In this document: in pieces, positions 29,856 through 40,138 of the stretch
Layout: every line of letters begins with the position of its first letter
How positions within the stretch are numbered: the first letter of the stretch is position 1
DNA from: Saturnia japonica
Lineage: Eukaryota > Arthropoda > Insecta > Lepidoptera > Saturniidae
DNA length: 64,000 bases
Direction: 5' to 3'
Assembly (NCBI GenBank): GCA_033032175.1
Contig: CM065308.1
Coordinates: 21,323,590 to 21,387,589 of the forward strand
Made by a program: the position numbers and the translations under genes
Notes under the pieces: model-generated
The model's database searches: none
Seen by the model: only the letters and a program-made list of their open reading frames with translations
What the model was told of the DNA's origin: nothing

Positions 29856-32751
29856 ACTCAAGCCGAGAGGTTTTAACATCTCCTTTTTTAATGCGCGGAA
29901 CTTATATCCGCAGCGTGATCTCGTCGCGACTTATCTTAAAGATCACCAAATAGACGTTCTCTTAGTACAGGAAACGCTCTTAAAGCGTGCTAAACGCAAT
30001 CCGAGTATCGCAAACTATAACATCGTTAGAAATGACCGCGACGGCCGAGGGGGCGGCACTCTCATTTACTACAAGCGCTCGTTGTATTGCATGCCGATAG
30101 ATCCTCCGATACTTACCAATATGGAAGTATCCGTGTGTAGACTAGGAATGACCGATCATCCGTCCATAACGATCGTATCCGCGTACCTCTCACCGACGAA
30201 AGTACCTCTCAGGTCTGACCTAGAGAAGCTACTCTCGCTCGGCACATCGGTCATTATCGCAGGTGACCTCAACAGTGGACACACGTCCTTCAACAATTGG
30301 AGAGACACCAGCAATGGGGTTATTCTCGAAGGGTTGTCGGACGAGTTAAACTTTGACGTCATAGCGCCTCCCACTCCCACCCACTTTCAAGATCACTGTA
30401 CACCGACAGTGCTTGACATAGCCCTCCTGAAAAATATCGCGCTTCAGGTACGACTCATTCGGGTTGTACACGAACTCGACTCCGACCATCGCCCGGTCAT
30501 CCTACAGCTAGGACAACTAGATGACTCCAGCCCTCCTACAGTCACAATGGTTGACTATGCAAAATTAAAACACTACCTCGCGGATAGGCAGTCCTCGCCC
30601 AGTCTCGTTAGGGTCCCGGACGTGTTGGAGTCAGTTGCGCACGTAGATCTCGCAATCGACTCCCTAGTTGACCACCTCCAAGTCGGCATCGGAGAGGCCT
30701 CGAGAGAGGTCGAAGCGGCGAACGATCGCCGCTTTGTACTCCCTGCCGACGTGCGAGCGTTGATGACGGAGAAGAACGCTGCGACTCGTGCGCATGACTC
30801 TTATCCGACCGATGCAAACCGCGCACGATTACGTGCACTTCAGAGAGCGGTTAAAGCCCGTATAACCGAGCTCAAAAGTCACAGATGGGACACCTTAGTC
30901 GAAGGGCTAAGGCCGTCACATCTGACTTATTGGAAAGTAGCCCACGCCCTTAAAATAGACACCCAACCTCGCATGCCCCCCCTCGAAAGGGGTCCCGGCA
31001 CTACACCCGCTTTCGATACCATCGACAAGGCGGAGTGCCTTGCCGCTTGTTTGGAGAGCCAGTGCTCCCCGAACAGCGTCAAGAACACCGACCGAGTCAG
31101 AGACATCGAAGCCCGCGTGGAGGAGCTGAATAAGCCCCCGGCATCAGAATCCCTGTCCCCAGTCACTTCTGAGGAAATCTCTGCCATTCTCAAAAGCCTT
31201 AAGCTCAGAAAGTCACCAGGTCCCGACGGTATTAGGAACGAAGTACTCAAACTTCTTCCCGATCACCTCATAGCTCTATTGGTCTGCATATTCAATGTAG
31301 CCATAGCCAACTGCCATTTTCCAGCCGTCTGGAAAACGGCCATTGTCATAGGTATTCACAAGCCCGGCAAGAGCACGTCGCTTCCCGACAGCTACCGCCC
31401 TATCAGTCTCCTAAATACCCTAGGTAAAATCTATGAGCGGATCCTCCTGAACCGTCTCAAATCCGTAATAGAGGAGAAAAACCTCTACCCGCCTGAGCAA
31501 TTCGGTTTTCGTGCTAGACATTCTTGCACTCATCAAGTGCACCGCCTCACGGAGCACATTCTGTTTAACTTTTCCGAGTTATCCAAACCCCGTCGCACGC
31601 TGGCAGTCTTTTTCGACGTAGCCAAGGCCTTTGATAAGGTCTGGCACGAAGGATTAGTCTATAAGCTGTACTCCCACGAAGTCCCCGATAGATTAGTTAA
31701 AATCATCCGCGACTACCTCAAAGACCGCACCTTTCGCTACAGAGTGGAAGGTGAACTATCCATACCCCATCCCATACGCTCAGGCGTCCCCCAAGGTTCC
31801 ATCCTGGCACCTAGCCTCTTCAATCTGTACGTCAGTGACCTACCAAAACTTCAAGAGAAAGTTGAAGTAGGTCTATACGCTGACGATACAGTCATATACT
31901 CCTCTCAAAGGCAAACGAGAAACCTCAAATGTAGGATCCAAAGAGCCGTGACCACTCTCGGGAAGTGGTTTAACGACTGGCGAATAGCCATAAACCCCAC
32001 GAAGAGCGCAGCGGTGCTCTTCGACCAAACCGCCACAAAGATACCGCAAAAACTCAAGGACAATCCCCTTGAACTCTTCGGTAATCCGATCCCCTGGGAA
32101 AAGGCGACCAAATATCTAGGTGTAACCCTAGACAGTAGACTCTCCTTTATACGCCACATCAATCTGGTTAGGAAAAGGGCCTCCTGGACCCTCGCCCGAC
32201 TGCATCCTCTGTTATGTGCTGCAAGCAAAATGTCCACGAGACACAAGCTTACGCTCTACAAAATGTGTATCCGTCCGATCATGACATATAGCTGCGTTGC
32301 GTTCGCACATATGCCAAGTTATAACTGGGAACGCTTACAAGCCATCCAGAACAAGTTTCTTCACCGCCTTACCGGTGCCCCCTGGTTTGTTCGTATGGAG
32401 GATCTCCATAGAGATATGGACCTTCCCTCGATACATGCATACGCCAAACACCTTTCTCGCTCGTATTTCGACACCGCGTCGAACCACGCGAACCCCTTAA
32501 TAAAAGCGGCAGCTTCTTATGTTCCCGACCCCAACGCCTGCCGGAGAAAACGCCGGCCGCGTAATATATTCACTGACCCGCCCGACCAAACCGAAAAAGC
32601 TAACGCGTTCTACGCCGACACCGTCTCTCTAAACAGAGCGTGCCACCGCCCACGCCCGCGTAACCACCGTTCTCTCCGCAGAGGACGGGCGGTCAACTTC
32701 GCTCCCGCACACCCGTCACGTCCACCCTCTCTAGCGGCAACCCAAGCCTAG
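29848..32751 (+). CDS. Jockey LINE ORF2: endonuclease-reverse transcriptase
   Basis: 967 codons from ATG 29848, overlapping the end of ORF1 in the sequence ATGGCTAA. Endonuclease (about residues 8-225): FFNARNL, VLLVQETLL (catalytic Glu), RGGGTLIYY, IIAGDLNSGH, and LDSDHRPV (catalytic His). RT (about 430-720): RKSPGPDGI, YRPISLLNT, EQFGFRARHS, VFFDVAKAFDKVW, SGVPQGSILAPSLFN, YADDT with the catalytic pair at residues 679-680, and KYLGVTLDSRLSF. The C-terminal thumb and an arginine-rich tail follow. The enzyme nicks target DNA and copies element RNA at the nick. Length and motif completeness fit a functional Jockey ORF2. Translation probably depends on reinitiation after ORF1. Confidence 0.93.
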   Translation: MAKLKPRGFNISFFNARNLYPQRDLVATYLKDHQIDVLLVQETLLKRAKRNPSIANYNIVRNDRDGRGGGTLIYYKRSLYCMPIDPPILTNMEVSVCRLGMTDHPSITIVSAYLSPTKVPLRSDLEKLLSLGTSVIIAGDLNSGHTSFNNWRDTSNGVILEGLSDELNFDVIAPPTPTHFQDHCTPTVLDIALLKNIALQVRLIRVVHELDSDHRPVILQLGQLDDSSPPTVTMVDYAKLKHYLADRQSSPSLVRVPDVLESVAHVDLAIDSLVDHLQVGIGEASREVEAANDRRFVLPADVRALMTEKNAATRAHDSYPTDANRARLRALQRAVKARITELKSHRWDTLVEGLRPSHLTYWKVAHALKIDTQPRMPPLERGPGTTPAFDTIDKAECLAACLESQCSPNSVKNTDRVRDIEARVEELNKPPASESLSPVTSEEISAILKSLKLRKSPGPDGIRNEVLKLLPDHLIALLVCIFNVAIANCHFPAVWKTAIVIGIHKPGKSTSLPDSYRPISLLNTLGKIYERILLNRLKSVIEEKNLYPPEQFGFRARHSCTHQVHRLTEHILFNFSELSKPRRTLAVFFDVAKAFDKVWHEGLVYKLYSHEVPDRLVKIIRDYLKDRTFRYRVEGELSIPHPIRSGVPQGSILAPSLFNLYVSDLPKLQEKVEVGLYADDTVIYSSQRQTRNLKCRIQRAVTTLGKWFNDWRIAINPTKSAAVLFDQTATKIPQKLKDNPLELFGNPIPWEKATKYLGVTLDSRLSFIRHINLVRKRASWTLARLHPLLCAASKMSTRHKLTLYKMCIRPIMTYSCVAFAHMPSYNWERLQAIQNKFLHRLTGAPWFVRMEDLHRDMDLPSIHAYAKHLSRSYFDTASNHANPLIKAAASYVPDPNACRRKRRPRNIFTDPPDQTEKANAFYADTVSLNRACHRPRPRNHRSLRRGRAVNFAPAHPSRPPSLAATQA

Positions 32752-33302
32752 GTCCGTTCCTCGGTCTGAAGCCCTTGGGTCAGGCAGCCGCCCGCGCGAT
32801 ACAAAGTGACACTATACGTGCAACACTTAGTTACCCACACACAACATTACACACGTATGAACACACACACACGTGCACACCACACAGGTACATAGGTTCT
32901 GTAAGGGACCTTTTTTTTTCTTTTTTTGCGCTAGTTAGACTAATGCGCTAGTTAGTGTAGAAAAACCATTCCGATTAACAAATACACATACGCATGGTCC
33001 ACTCCTTCCTCCCAGGAGGAGGGGAACGTGCATTTGAGTATATATTAGTTAGCTCGAATTCTCCTAAGATTAGGGAATTAGTTAGATCGCGACTTTTTCG
33101 CATTCGCGACGACCGCCCGAGCCGAGGTTCGGCCACTCTGGCACCCTCGTGCGGGTCGTCACAAACTTTCGCGGCTGAGTGCCCTAAGCGCTCGCCCCCA
33201 AGTCCGGTGAAGCTGTAAAAGCCGCAGCGGCTCTGTTTGACGATAGGGCCCCTAAGGCTAACAGTGTAATCAGTTCTAAAAAAAAAAAAAAAAAAAAAAA
33301 AA
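32752..33302 (+). other. Jockey 3' UTR and poly(A) tail
   Basis: Contains a CA-rich stretch (32835-32895), T-runs, and the terminal 250 bp that seeds all truncated copies in the window ('ggtgaagctgtaaaagccgc', 'ggctaacagtgtaatcagtt'). The A-run of 25 bases ends at the target-site duplication. Short ORFs here are incidental. Confidence 0.8.
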
Positions 33303-33312
33303 GGCAGTACTG
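33303..33312 (+). repeat. Jockey target-site duplication, 3' copy
   Basis: GGCAGTACTG directly after the poly(A) tail, identical to 27103-27112. Confidence 0.85.
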
Positions 33313-33742
33313 CGATCAGTTCGAGAAACACCACAATACCAGCAACAGCAAGCAGCGAATCTACAAGCAAACTACAGTCAAGAACGTTATTAAGAAACCA
33401 CATTGTTACTACGAACTACTGTAACTTTGTAAGAAACAAGAATAAAACAAGCGCTATTAATTTTGCACACATTAAAATATTGTGGACGTCTTTTATTCAC
33501 AATAATACCTATGGGACATCTTGTATATTATGTGAGAATTTTTTTGTTTGTTTCCTATGCGTTTCTAATATGACTTTGGTCAGTTGTTATGCACACACAT
33601 GCGTAAATTCTCATTTATTGCAACCAATTCATAAGAGGTGGCGCGCTAGTCGTTTCATTTCAATAACAATAGAAATGAAATCGCGGGCTAAATTTGGTTT
33701 GAAATAAAAATAAATTTAACAGATACATTTACACAATTGTAA

Positions 33743-34236
33743 AGCTCTGGTCAAACAGTGGGCGGGGCGGTGACGCGACGTAAGCAGTTTTAATGTATTA
33801 TGTGGTTAATATAGAAGACGCCACACAGAGCCGTCGTGCTCGGCGCTCAAATACCCGTCGCGTCCCGTCGCCGTGGCACCCGGCGTGAATCCAAAAGGAG
33901 AACGACAAGCGGCGCCTGAACGTAGCGCGAGTGCGACTCTAAACGTTGTACTCTATGAGTATTCATTGTACTTCACACAGAGATCGGGAAAGGAACTTGA
34001 CGCCAGCATTCTATTTTATTACGAAAATGGACGTGGACCTGGATGTAAGTGTTCGAAGCCACATATTTTTTGTATGACTTGGCCCACCAGCATTACAAAA
34101 ATGTGCGGCGAATCGAGCGGCGGATGTGACGTTGATGCGATCATCACTTCAGTGATGTGACATCGACGCCTCGTCGCTGTACCGCGCGTGACCTGCGGCG
34201 TCGTCACACCGCCTCACTCGCTGTTTGACCACAGCT
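33743..34236. mobile_element. PIF/Harbinger-like MITE
   Basis: 494 bp with TIRs AGCTCTGGTCAAACAG and (reversed) AGCTGTGGTCAAACAG, extending into GC-rich subterminal repeats (gggcggtg / gaggcggtg). It is flanked by TAA on both sides (33740-33742, 34237-34239), the 3-bp TWA duplication typical of PIF/Harbinger. A 95-codon frame inside has no transposase motif. Confidence 0.75.
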
Positions 34237-34421
34237 TAAATAAAGGTTAATGTTATCCATATATTACGGTAAACATAAATCATGTAATAAAATTGTGCAT
34301 AGATACTAATACAAATTTTTAGAAAAAAATAAAATTAAAAAATAATAACATTTGATTGAATAACTGGTATGTTAAAAAAAGGAATGAATAATAAAATATA
34401 TTCTCATTTTATCGTTAGATT

Positions 34422-34530
34422 AGCTATGCCCGCGGCTACGCTCGCGTGGACTGTTGAATGCCGTCGACAGCGCACACGCGTGAATCGTGGTATCTCCCGT
34501 TTCTGGGTATTTTAAAGACAAATATGCTTA
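34422..34530 (-). repeat. Short repeat family D-like terminus
   Basis: 'agctatgcccgcggctacgc' is a reversed family D 3' terminus. The rest of the copy is diverged and probably runs to about 34700. Confidence 0.45.
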
Positions 34531-34808
34531 CAATACAATACAATACCTACAATTTGTTTTGTCTGAATATGGTCAATACATGTCTTCCATTTATAAAAAT
34601 AGTTGCATGATATTCTTCCTTAGAAAAGAGATGTATGCTATCTCTGATTTTTATATAGGTCTTTTTAGGTTCTACAATTATATAGTACATCAATTTGATA
34701 TAGGTATCTACTCAGAATAAGCCCCAAAACCTATTTTTTCCTTATATCATTCACCATTATCGTCACTGCTTATTTCCTACGTAATTTTATGTATCAAAGT
34801 ATATCCTA

Positions 34809-35240
34809 CTAGCTGTGCCCCACGGTTTCACCCGTGTTAATTATATCCGACAAACACCGCGCCGCCAACGCATCCGAGTAGTCTATCATAATTGTTCTTC
34901 CCGCAAGACCAAATTATTTTAAAAATTATTAACATTATCTAATAAACTATGTGTCCCAATAGCATACTCTAAGGAACAAAATTTAACTTCATAAAATTGC
35001 CTTTATGATGAAGTAACTTTTGTTTGTAAGGATTTTATATGTCATGTCTAAAAATAATGCTTATTAATCACTTTTTAATTTTCAATAAATCTTTGTCACA
35101 AAATACCTTTTTAGGGCTTATGTGTAAGAGATAGGCATATACTATCGCTGACTTTTTTTAGATATACTAAGAACCAATATTATTGTAGAACATTGTATTT
35201 CCGTATCATTAACGATTACGCTAGCGCATGCGGTTAAAGC
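34809..35240 (-). repeat. Short repeat family D (antisense)
   Basis: Starts 'ctagctgtgccccacggttt' and shares internal landmarks with 63390-63800: 'atcataattgttct', 'tctaaaaataatgct', 'gtagaacattgtattt' and the 'catgcggttaaagca' region. Confidence 0.7.
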
Positions 35241-35284
35241 AATTCGGGAGGGCCTCGACTCCAAAGATCTGTACAATCTAATTC

Positions 35285-35436
35285 TTTCCTTTACTTTGCA
35301 CCACACCATACGCTGGTCTTCAGTCACAGCTTTACAGTAACCACCTTCTCGGCAGGTTCTCTATGACTTATCTTTGTCGTAGCGTGAAACTGTGGAACCA
35401 TCTCCCGGCCAGTTCATTCTTATGAAATCGGGTCCT
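35285..35436 (+). pseudogene. LINE family E ORF2 tail fragment
   Basis: The plus strand encodes, across small frame errors, MTYLCRSVKLWNHLPAS, the same C-terminal signature as the 23.2-kb copy. It is cut off by the MITE that starts at 35438. Confidence 0.55.
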
Positions 35437-35437
35437 A

Positions 35438-35894
35438 GGGTTCGTGTAGACGGCGCCGCATAATTGCTATATCACAGTACCTTTTTATGTAATACAATGC
35501 TAGCCACAAAAATCATACGAGTAGGAATAATGAACATGTTGGGTTTAACTAAAAAAAGTTAGTGTTTGCATATAATAGATTTAACTAATAGTTTGTGAAT
35601 ATTCTGACTTACACTTATCTTTTAGTAGATCTTTATACTTAGTGTATGAACCCATAAGCGTTTATTTGACTTCTTACTTTTATTTAGCCATTTCTTTACA
35701 TGTAGTATGCAAACACTACCTCCTTTTTTTAGTTACATTCATCATATTCATTATGCCTACACGTACGATGTTTGTGGCTAGCAGTTTATTACTATAAATG
35801 TACAGTGGTATAGCAATCATGCGCAGTGAACGCGCGGCGGCTGCGCGGCGGCTGCGCGGTTGCGGCACCTCCGCGGTGCAGTCTACACAAGCCC
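35438..35894. mobile_element. MITE with GGGYTYGTGTAGAC termini
   Basis: Ends GGGTTCGTGTAGACGGCGCC and, reversed, GGGCTTGTGTAGACTGCACC. The inverted similarity continues for over 150 bp inward ('tgctatatcacagtacc', 'gctagccacaaa' and complements). The right side contains tandem CGGCGGCTGCG units absent from the left. Flanks are CTA and TTA, suggesting a decayed 3-bp TWA duplication. No ORF. It sits inside a LINE family E fragment. Confidence 0.65.
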
Positions 35895-36274
35895 TTAGGG
35901 TAAAGTGCAGAAGACCACGGTGATCATCACAAATAGCACTGTCAATTTACCGAGCTACTATAAAGTATGCTGGATAGTAAAATTTTTCCCCAGCGGATTT
36001 TCCAGGGGGCATTGAATCGATTAATAATAGCAATGTCAAATAAATTAAACAGTAAACATTTAATTAAGCACGTCCTTAAGAGGTCCACGGCTGATTGGAT
36101 CTTACCCTATTAATTGACCTCTGATAATAACGATGTGTGTACATATTGAACGCTAATTAATTATTGCTTCGTACTTTTGTCGAGTGCGGAATGATTAATG
36201 TTATCTTGTCATCTTTAAAGTTAAACGACATTGGATACGATGAGAGTAAAATTCCAAGAACGAATTTTACTGTA
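35895..36274. other. No gene seen
   Basis: AT-rich, possibly including the rest of the LINE family E 3' UTR directly after the MITE. Nothing further recognised. Confidence 0.3.
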
Positions 36275-36540
36275 AGATTTTTGGAACGCAATGTTTCTGA
36301 AGCAAAAGGACGCAGGTAGAGTTGTAGGGTACAGATAAATTTCTTTGTAGATTTGTCCCTACCCTACAGAAGATCGCGGTTAAATAACCTTGTGTTGGGT
36401 TCTCGCGGTGAGGAGGGTTTCCAGAGCTCCATGGGGTAGGGGGTTCAAGGTCAGCAATGCACAAGCAATACTTATTGTATTACAAGTATCCATAGGCTAC
36501 GGTAGCCGTACACCACCGGGTTTGTTCGCCAACTTTGTAG
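36275..36540 (-). repeat. Interspersed repeat family B (antisense)
   Basis: 'gttaaataaccttgtgttgg', 'ccagagctcc' and 'ataggctacggtagccg' match the copy at 47125-47410 and the reverse of 44925-45170. Confidence 0.65.
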
Positions 36541-36828
36541 GATAAAAAACAAAAACAAATAAGTATATAATTATTATTTTCTGATACTCTCCGTATAACG
36601 AAAAATCTTTGTAATGTAATAAAATCAAGATCCCATCAATTTCGCTATATAGAGTATACAATGTATGGTAGTTTAACTCTGAGTGTGATTTTAGGTATTT
36701 AACAAGTTCTGAGGTCAAACTTACTTCCTGGATTATCGCAGTGAAACCATAGGAATGTGGTAGGGTCGATCGAGGCCGTTACATATCTCAAAGAACTGTT
36801 TTTCATTTATTATATATATTTCTTTATT
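36541..36828. other. No gene seen
   Basis: AT-rich spacer. A 73-codon minus-strand frame has no recognisable content. Confidence 0.3.
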
Positions 36829-37078
36829 ACCTGTGCCTACGACTTTGTCAGCGTGGAATTTCGCACGCGGCGACGGGGAATGTGCGCGTGGGGCGCGCGC
36901 GGTACCCACTGTACACTGCTATTTTAGTTTATATCATTTGGACCTAACCATAATTATGTTTCTAAAACAAAATTAGCCTAAGTTACTCCTTATAACATCA
37001 GCTATCTGCAAGAGAAATACCCGAGAAAATGTATCAAACCGTTTCCAAACTGTGGGGTATTCCTGGAAACCTTTTTTT
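36829..37078 (-). repeat. Short repeat family D2-like copy (antisense)
   Basis: Starts 'acctgtgcctacgactttgt' and contains 'agcctaagttactcc', the complement of the 21.3-kb copy's 'ggagtaacttaggct'. Confidence 0.55.
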
Positions 37079-37450
37079 TTGTTTTTGTTATTAACGTAGG
37101 TATAAAGCATTTACGCATCCACTAACAGTTCGGGCAGACCGAAAGGGTATGCGAGACTCACAACGCAGCATAAAAATACTGAGAATACTCACTAAAACTC
37201 CCCATGGTGTTCCTAACTTCATCCTTAATGCAGAAGACCGGGAACACTCCCGGAAACCTAACAATGTTGACTAATTTAATTGTATTGATATTTATATCGG
37301 GTTAATCGAAATAAGTAAATAAATAGGCCTTGCTAATTGTCATAACACGGATAATATTTTTTTCCCGTATAGTTACGCGCCAGTAACTATTTGAAATCGA
37401 TACTATCGTTTGTTATTTGTTGATCACTTTGTTACATATCGATTGCCATG

Positions 37451-37531
37451 CCAAAGCTGTAAAAGCCACCAGCGGCTCTGTTTTTGGATAGGGCGCTCAG
37501 GCTAACAGTAAGGTCAGTTCGAAAAAAAAAA
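37451..37531 (+). repeat. 5'-truncated Jockey LINE copy
   Basis: 'aaagctgtaaaagccacc', 'agcggctctgttt', 'ggctaacagtaaggtcagtt' then a 10-base A-run. Confidence 0.7.
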
Positions 37532-37856
37532 TGCTCATGCACAGAAATAAGTCGCTACCAGAGACATCTCCATGATTCACATAATATATAACATAGTAAA
37601 CGCTGCTTTTTATTGTCCAGCAAATTGGCCAAATCATTAGGATTTTTTACATAATGTCGAAAGACCATTAAATTATGCACTGGACTGCCTTATTTAACAT
37701 CAGAAAAGGACAAAATTCTTTATTATTTATGAGCTTAGATTTAATACATTTATGTTTATGAGTATTATTTTTAGGCATGGCATATTAATCGTTACAAATA
37801 AAAACTATTTCATCATAAGGATAATTTTATGAAGATAAACATTTTTTTGCTTATAT

Positions 37857-38222
37857 GTTTAAGATAATCTTATAAATAAAAGTCTCGTGTCACGGTGTTT
37901 GTGGTCGCACTCCTCCGAAACGGTTGCACTGATTTTTATGTTTTTTTAATGTATATTTGCTAGGCATGAGAATAGGTCGTAAAGTACATACCATACTGCT
38001 AGGTAATCAGGGAGTCAAGATCCAGATTTTTTTTTATTTGGCATTAAAATATACCTATACCCCTATATTTTCAGCCTCCTACCTCTACCTTCCTATTTTT
38101 AATCTCTATTTTTGTATGAACAATTTTTTTTTAAATCTTCGATACTTTGCCGAAGATATCCGAGTATTCCTCAAAAAACTGTATTTAAATATCTAAGCGA
38201 GCGAAGCCGCGGACAACAGCTA
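37857..38222 (+). repeat. Short non-autonomous repeat with D-type 3' end
   Basis: Begins 'cttataaataaaagtctcgt', includes 'tcctccgaaacggttgcac', and ends 'gaagccgcggacaacagcta'. It is distinct in its middle from families D and D2. The 79-codon ORF inside is low complexity. Confidence 0.6.
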
Positions 38223-38569
38223 GTATGTATATAGTTTTGTATTATTCCTGCAGTTCCCATATCAAATATTATTAATAAAGTTCTGATTGTTTTATATTGT
38301 GTCAATGTTTTTTGCTCATATGTTATTCTACAGTGCCTACACCGAACATACTATGGCAACTAAATTCTATAACGTGTATTTATCACACTTGACATTGGCG
38401 AAATTGCGTACATAGGCAGAAATCCATAATTAAAAAAAACTTTATACCATGTTATTTGGACGCATAGTTTAGGAGATAATGGAAAATAGAAATAATTTTA
38501 CACTCGGCTCGAGTTTGTCTATAGTACTGTTATTTGGAAAACTATACGCTAGTACGGGAAGTGAGATAA

Positions 38570-38606
38570 AATTAACACGGGTGAAACCTTAGGGCACAGC
38601 TAGTTA
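38570..38606 (+). repeat. Family D 3' terminus remnant
   Basis: 'attaacacgggtgaaacctt' and 'gggcacagctagtt' form the sense-strand end of a family D copy. Confidence 0.5.
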
Positions 38607-38784
38607 TTTTATAAAGTTATTACTTAACATTTTTAATTGTCTTAATGTTATGTAAAGTAATCCATCGAGGCAACAGATACAATAATAACCGCATGTGGTC
38701 GTACGTTGAAATAGAAACCGTCCCAGTAAACTATATGGCGACCTCGATAATACAACTCATAAGTCGTATTAGAACTGGTATCTA

Positions 38785-39012
38785 TGCAATTAATAAAATT
38801 GAAGTGACAGTTTGTAATGTGAAAATAAAAGTTTTTTTTTACTAAATGCATATGAAAGTATATGGGTACTTATTTTTGTTTGTCTGTCTGTCTGTTTGTA
38901 GCGAGTATTATCCGAAACGGTTCGAACGATTTTGAAGGGGACTTTCACTGGTGGATAGCTGATGTTTAATATGGAGTAACTTAGGCTACTTTTATTATTA
39001 AAAACTTATTAG
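38785..39012 (+). repeat. Short repeat family D2, 5' half
   Basis: 'tatctatgcaattaataaaa' and 'ttgtctgtctgtctgtttg' match the 21.99-kb copy. The 3' half is missing. Confidence 0.6.
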
Positions 39013-40086
39013 GTTTAGGTTATTTATTTGTATATACATAACATGTAATTAATAAGAGTCATATAAAAAAGTAATATCACAATTCAGGATACGAGAACCA
39101 GAGTGGCCTATCTGCTTTTTTCTGTAAATTCACCTATTAACATTATAATAATCTAAAAATGTGCTTTTACAAAACCAGAATGACTAATATTGTAATAAAA
39201 AGTAAACTAAAATTCGACTTAAGTGTAATTTATTAATTAAACGATATTCAAATCGATAAAGTGAACAATAAAATGTAATATTCGATCTAACCTTTATTTA
39301 TTAGATATTCACCTACTTAATTCAATTATGTTGCGGATATAGGTAACTAATATGGCTTCTTGTAAGATATTTCTTATTTGGCTAATTTAATTTGGCACTT
39401 GTAATTCCGCGAGTTGTACATTATGTTGTATATGTTTAAATGTTAGATTAGGTTTATAAGACACCGAGCACAGCACGGTCGCCCAGATATATTATATATA
39501 TCGCGTCTCTGGAAGTATTACTATGTGTAGAAGTAGTAACTTTATAATTATGTAAGTAGGTGCTGTTACAACTTTATTACCTACTTAAGTTTCTACATCA
39601 ATACTTTTAACCTTAGTATTATTTTATTAAATTATGTCTGATGACGTCACATATATGACATAAACATAATGCCGCGTTTTTGTGATATATTTTATATTCA
39701 AGTTAAAACATATTTTTACATTACTTTGTCTCGCTAACTTTGGCCACATTGTTACTTAAACATTTGGCAAGATAATGGTTAAACGCCAATTCATTTAAAG
39801 GATTTAAACAACATAATTTTTGACAAAAAAAAGAAAATCATCTAAAATGATTTTAAGGAATTTCTTTGTGTATTATCGAAGTTCAAGGTTCAATGCCTAT
39901 GAAATTAAAATGGGACCAGCCTTGGGGTATCCCCTTTCCAACACAAAAAGAATTATCTTGTGGCGACATCTACATAGCGACACATAGCGATATCTATCGA
40001 GCCACATAAGACGCATCCTACTATCCTATATTGCGCTATAGAAATTAACTCAATCGTTAAGTATATATACAAGAACCACTACAACG
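39013..40086. other. No gene seen; AT-rich spacer
   Basis: AT-rich with no ORF of interest and no recognised repeat. Confidence 0.4.
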
Positions 40087-40087
40087 A

Positions 40088-40138
40088 TCGGGCAGCTGCC
40101 CGCCAGACATAACACCCGTCTGGTCGGAGGATCCTCCC
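40088..40138. other. Cluster of three palindromes
   Basis: CGGGCAGCTGCCCG (perfect 14-bp palindrome), then CCAGAC with its partner GTCTGG around a 9-base spacer, then GGAGGATCCTCC (perfect 12-bp palindrome), all within about 50 bp in an AT-rich region. Function unknown. Confidence 0.6.

Larger units (their letters stand above)
27113..33302 (+). mobile_element. Full-length Jockey-clade non-LTR retrotransposon, apparently intact
   Basis: About 6.19 kb with a 5' UTR (27113-28034) containing two tandem units, ORF1 (28035-29855), ORF2 (29848-32751), a 3' UTR and a 25-base poly(A) tail (33278-33302), flanked by a perfect 10-bp target-site duplication. Both ORFs are open from start to stop and all expected endonuclease and RT motifs are present. 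The element is much more GC-rich than the surrounding DNA. Shorter copies of its 3' end occur at 9.95, 23.84, 37.45, 54.18, 56.99 and 61.14 kb. It is the best candidate in this window for a recently active transposon. Confidence 0.93.
26829..33500 (+). mobile_element. Possible solo-LTR-like unit split by the Jockey insertion
   Basis: With the Jockey element (and one target duplication) removed, 26829-27112 joins 33313-33500 to give about 472 bp. The unit is flanked by a perfect 8-bp direct repeat AATAATAC (26821-26828, 33501-33508). It contains TTAAATATA (27083) and AATAAA (33441), the order expected for an LTR promoter and polyadenylation signal, and runs from near TGTTAGGAAT to TTTATTCACA. 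An 8-bp repeat is unusual for an LTR, so the class is uncertain. Confidence 0.3.

Noticed and set aside
32975..33403. 142-codon minus-strand frame over the Jockey 3' end
   Set aside because: It crosses the poly(A) tail and target duplication, contains a poly-Phe run from the A-tail, and has no domain.
33873..34160. 95-codon frame in the PIF-like MITE
   Set aside because: No transposase or DNA-binding motif; composition reflects the GC-rich MITE.
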